Origin: Chitinophaga varians
Lineage (GTDB): Bacteria > Bacteroidota > Bacteroidia > Chitinophagales > Chitinophagaceae
Assembly (NCBI RefSeq): GCF_014529945.1
Contig: NZ_JACVFB010000001.1
Span: 930,001 to 994,000, forward strand
Reading direction: 5' to 3'
Length of the DNA stretch: 64,000 nucleotides
Shown: piece by piece, positions 61,949 through 64,000 of the stretch
Position numbering within the stretch: position 1 is the first letter of the stretch
Layout of the letters: each line of letters starts with the position of its first letter
Position numbers and translations under genes: made by a program
The notes under the pieces: model-generated
What the model saw: only the letters and a program-made list of their open reading frames with translations
Told to the model about the DNA's origin: nothing
Database searches by the model: none

Positions 61949-62914
61949 ATGAAATACATCCCGCTACTGATTCTATGGTTGTCGCCCCTGTTCAGCTTTG
62001 CAGGTGACGGCTTCGTCATCCGCGGCAAAATAACGGGTGTCACCAATGGTAGTGTGGCCGTGCTGGAACGTACCGGGGAAAGTAATAACGACTGGCCCCG
62101 TGTACGTATCGAGAACGGACAGTTCACCTACTCCGGTAAAGTAGACCATCCACGGTTAGTATGGCTCAAAGTAAGCACCAAAAGGGTAGAGGTGTTCCTT
62201 GAAAACGCAGACTACACCATGGAATGCAGTTTCGATTCTCTCGCCGGCAGCAGCCTAAAGGGCGGCAGGTACAATGAGCAATGGCAGCAATACATCACAA
62301 GTGGCATGCTACCGATGAAGTACTTCGCTGAGCATCCCCGGCAGGAGATTGCGCCCTGGATGGCACACCGCTATGCGGAGAAGTACGACGAGGCCAAATC
62401 TGCTTATGCGCAACTGACGCCGGAAGGGAAAAACACACAGGAAGGAAAAGCCCTGGCAGAGCGGATAGAAACGTATAGGAAAATAGAATCCCGCTCCCCG
62501 CTGCCGGTATTCCGCACAGAAGACCCCGCTGGTAAGACTGTTGCGCTGAACGAACTGAAAGGCAAAGTAGTGGTGCTGGACTTCTGGGCCTCCTGGTGCG
62601 CTCCCTGCCGCGCTTATGTACCCACGCTGCGGGAACATTACAATCGCTATAAAGACAAAGGCGTGGTGTTCGTCAGCGTATCCGTAGATGATGATAAAGG
62701 CAAATGGAAAAAAGCCATGGACGAACTGCACATGGAATGGATGCAGGTGCTCGCCGATGGTGGTTTCAAAGAAGAAACAGGCGTGCGCAAGCTGTTTAAT
62801 ATCACCGGTATCCCGCATCTGTTGATCGTCGATAAAGACGGTCGTATTGCAGTATCGATGGACTACTACCAGCGTCAGAACTTCGACGCTGTCGTGCAGC
62901 AATTAATACAGTAA
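61949..62914 (+). CDS. DUF4369/TlpA-type thioredoxin-like protein
   Basis: This is a 321-residue secreted protein with signal peptide ending FSFAG. DUF4369 (about 22-110) is followed by a linker and a thioredoxin domain (about 185-321) with active site ASWCAPCRA and the cis-Pro region TGIPHLLIVD. It is the last gene of the locus, eight bases after its paralogue, and ends before a strong terminator. The two differ in the dipeptide between the Cys (GP versus AP), so redox potentials may differ. Confidence 0.9.
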   Translation: MKYIPLLILWLSPLFSFAGDGFVIRGKITGVTNGSVAVLERTGESNNDWPRVRIENGQFTYSGKVDHPRLVWLKVSTKRVEVFLENADYTMECSFDSLAGSSLKGGRYNEQWQQYITSGMLPMKYFAEHPRQEIAPWMAHRYAEKYDEAKSAYAQLTPEGKNTQEGKALAERIETYRKIESRSPLPVFRTEDPAGKTVALNELKGKVVVLDFWASWCAPCRAYVPTLREHYNRYKDKGVVFVSVSVDDDKGKWKKAMDELHMEWMQVLADGGFKEETGVRKLFNITGIPHLLIVDKDGRIAVSMDYYQRQNFDAVVQQLIQ

Positions 62915-62939
62915 TTTAGTGATCAACCCATATGTAGCG

Positions 62940-62967
62940 GCCGGCCCCAAAAGGGCCGGCTTTTTTT
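62940..62967 (+). terminator. Strong terminator of the fecI-susCD-tlpA locus
   Basis: GCCGGCCC (62940-62947), loop CAAAA, GGGCCGGC (62953-62960) and then seven Ts. It ends the plus-strand locus in front of the convergent ABC transporter gene. Confidence 0.9.
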
Positions 62968-62969
62968 GT

Positions 62970-62992
62970 GCCCTGGGCTTCAGCCCTGGGGC
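62970..62992. repeat. GC-rich dispersed hairpin, copy C
   Basis: On the minus strand CCCAGGGC, TGAA, GCCCAGGG forms a stem with one A-A mismatch. It resembles the hairpin at 35679 (same CCCAGGGC arm) and lies just past the stop of the ABC transporter gene at 62998. Confidence 0.45.
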
Positions 62993-62997
62993 TGTGC

Positions 62998-64000
62998 CTA
63001 CTGAATAAACTGCATCTCACAAAGGGTTTTATACAAACCTTCTTCGTTGCTGATCAGTTCATGATGGGTGCCTTCTTCCACGATAGCGCCTTTATCGATG
63101 ACGATGATCTTGTCGGCCTGCCGGATGGTGGCGAGGCGGTGTGCGATGACGATGGCGGTGCGGCCTTCCATCAGTTTGTTCAGGGCGTCCTGTACCAGTT
63201 TCTCTGATTCGGCGTCCAGTGCGGAGGTGGCTTCATCGAGGATGAGGATGCGTGGTGCTTTCAGTACGGCGCGGGCGATGGCGATCCGCTGGCGTTGTCC
63301 GCCGGAGAGTTGTATGCCGCGTTCTCCCACGAGTGTCTGTAAGCCCAGCGGCATCCGCTGAATGAATTCCCAGGCGTTGGCTTTCTGCGCGGCGGCGATG
63401 ATCTCTGCTTCTGATGCGTCCTGTTTGCCATAGGCGATATTTTCCGCGATGGTGCCGCCAAAGAGGAATACGTCCTGCGGTACGGTGGCAATCTGCGAAC
63501 GGAGCGCAGATAAAGGAAAGCTGCTGCTGTCTTTCTGGTCAAACAGTATATGCCCTCCCGTAGGATCGTAGATGCGTAACAGTAAGGATACGATGGTGCT
63601 TTTGCCGGCGCCGCTGGGACCTATCAGGGCTATTGTCTGGTTGGCCTGCGCCTGAAAGGAGAGGTTTTTCAGTACGGGGGTGTCTTCGCGGCCGGGATAA
63701 CGGAAGGATACGTGGCGGAAGCTGATGTAGCCGTGTAAGATATGTTCCGGTGCCAGCTGGGTGACCGGCGCCAGTGGTTCTGCCGGTTCGTCGAGGATGG
63801 CGAAGAGATTTTCTGTGGCGCCCAGGCTTTTTTGCAGGGAAGCATATACTTCTGCCAGTCCACCGATGGAGCTGCCGATAAAGACAGAATATAATACAAA
63901 GGAGAATAGCTGGCCGGTGTCCAGGCCGATGAGGGCTCCCCGCCAGATGACGGCTACTAGCGCGCCGAAGATGCCGGCAACGACAAAAGAGGAGAGGGCA
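62998..64000 (-). CDS. MsbA-like ABC exporter, C-terminal half (partial)
   Basis: The frame is open from the window end (64000) down to the stop at 62998-63000, so the N-terminus lies outside. About 333 residues are seen: the end of the membrane domain (up to about 63790), then an ATP-binding domain with Walker A GPSGAGKST (about 63600), Q-loop and ENIAYG region, signature LSGGQRQR and Walker B ILILDEATSALD, and the switch His in AHRL. This is the fused permease/ATPase layout of MsbA and related lipid or drug exporters. The substrate is not known. Confidence 0.92.
   Translation of the reverse strand, partial: ALSSFVVAGIFGALVAVIWRGALIGLDTGQLFSFVLYSVFIGSSIGGLAEVYASLQKSLGATENLFAILDEPAEPLAPVTQLAPEHILHGYISFRHVSFRYPGREDTPVLKNLSFQAQANQTIALIGPSGAGKSTIVSLLLRIYDPTGGHILFDQKDSSSFPLSALRSQIATVPQDVFLFGGTIAENIAYGKQDASEAEIIAAAQKANAWEFIQRMPLGLQTLVGERGIQLSGGQRQRIAIARAVLKAPRILILDEATSALDAESEKLVQDALNKLMEGRTAIVIAHRLATIRQADKIIVIDKGAIVEEGTHHELISNEEGLYKTLCEMQFIQ

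Overview
The window looks like chromosome from a Bacteroidota bacterium, most likely a Chitinophaga-type member of the Chitinophagaceae. That rests on the gene families: two SusC/SusD outer-membrane uptake pairs, FecI/FecR sigma and anti-sigma genes, type IX secretion (T9SS) sorting domains of both the classical and CHU_C kinds, a PorP/SprF protein, DUF4369-TlpA thioredoxins, many short lipoproteins with a C-terminal lipobox Cys, and TAnnTTTG-like promoter boxes. The genus is inferred. I saw no rRNA, tRNA, CRISPR array, insertion sequence or prophage.

Layout. 1-8803 (+): the end of a fecR, then susC, susD and a large secreted GH16 beta-glucanase, i.e. a small polysaccharide utilisation locus probably aimed at beta-1,3-glucans such as laminarin. 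8851-10733 (-): an AraC regulator and a short-chain dehydrogenase-like protein. 10884-20830 (-): a four-gene cassette made of a 1971-residue SpvB/RHS (Tc-toxin B/C-like) protein followed by three tandem paralogues of a ~425-residue family I do not recognise, each followed by a related hairpin. 21340-30952: mixed genes, including a cytochrome P450, a PNPOx-like oxidase, a short UvrA-like ABC protein divergent from a MarR regulator, an AraC regulator, a beta-barrel protein, a T4 Rnl2-type RNA ligase and a small LRR/Cys protein. 31142-35488: lipoproteins, an ECF sigma factor with a coupled membrane protein, and an HxlR/DUF2306 pair. 35716-45117 (-): a cell-surface cluster of two tail-collar proteins, a 2250-residue MBG-repeat adhesin with a CHU_C tail, and its PorP/SprF partner. 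45256-50462: a metallophosphatase lacking its usual catalytic dyad, unknown proteins and three tandem paralogous lipoproteins. 50682-62914 (+): fecI, fecR, susC, susD, a lipoprotein, a Prc-like S41 protease and two TlpA thioredoxins. 62998-64000 (-): the C-terminal half of an ABC exporter.

Most interesting. (1) The sequence TTCACCC, exactly 16 bases, then TGCCT occurs before fecI, fecR and the first tlpA gene of the last locus. It looks like the promoter of the locus's own ECF sigma factor. (2) The SpvB/RHS plus three-paralogue cassette could be an undescribed toxin or contact system. (3) The fecI-susCD locus carries a protease and two thioredoxins but no carbohydrate enzyme, which suggests peptide or protein handling rather than glycan use. 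(4) Two proteins appear to have lost catalytic residues: the metallophosphatase at 45256 and the SusD-linked lipoprotein at 57745.
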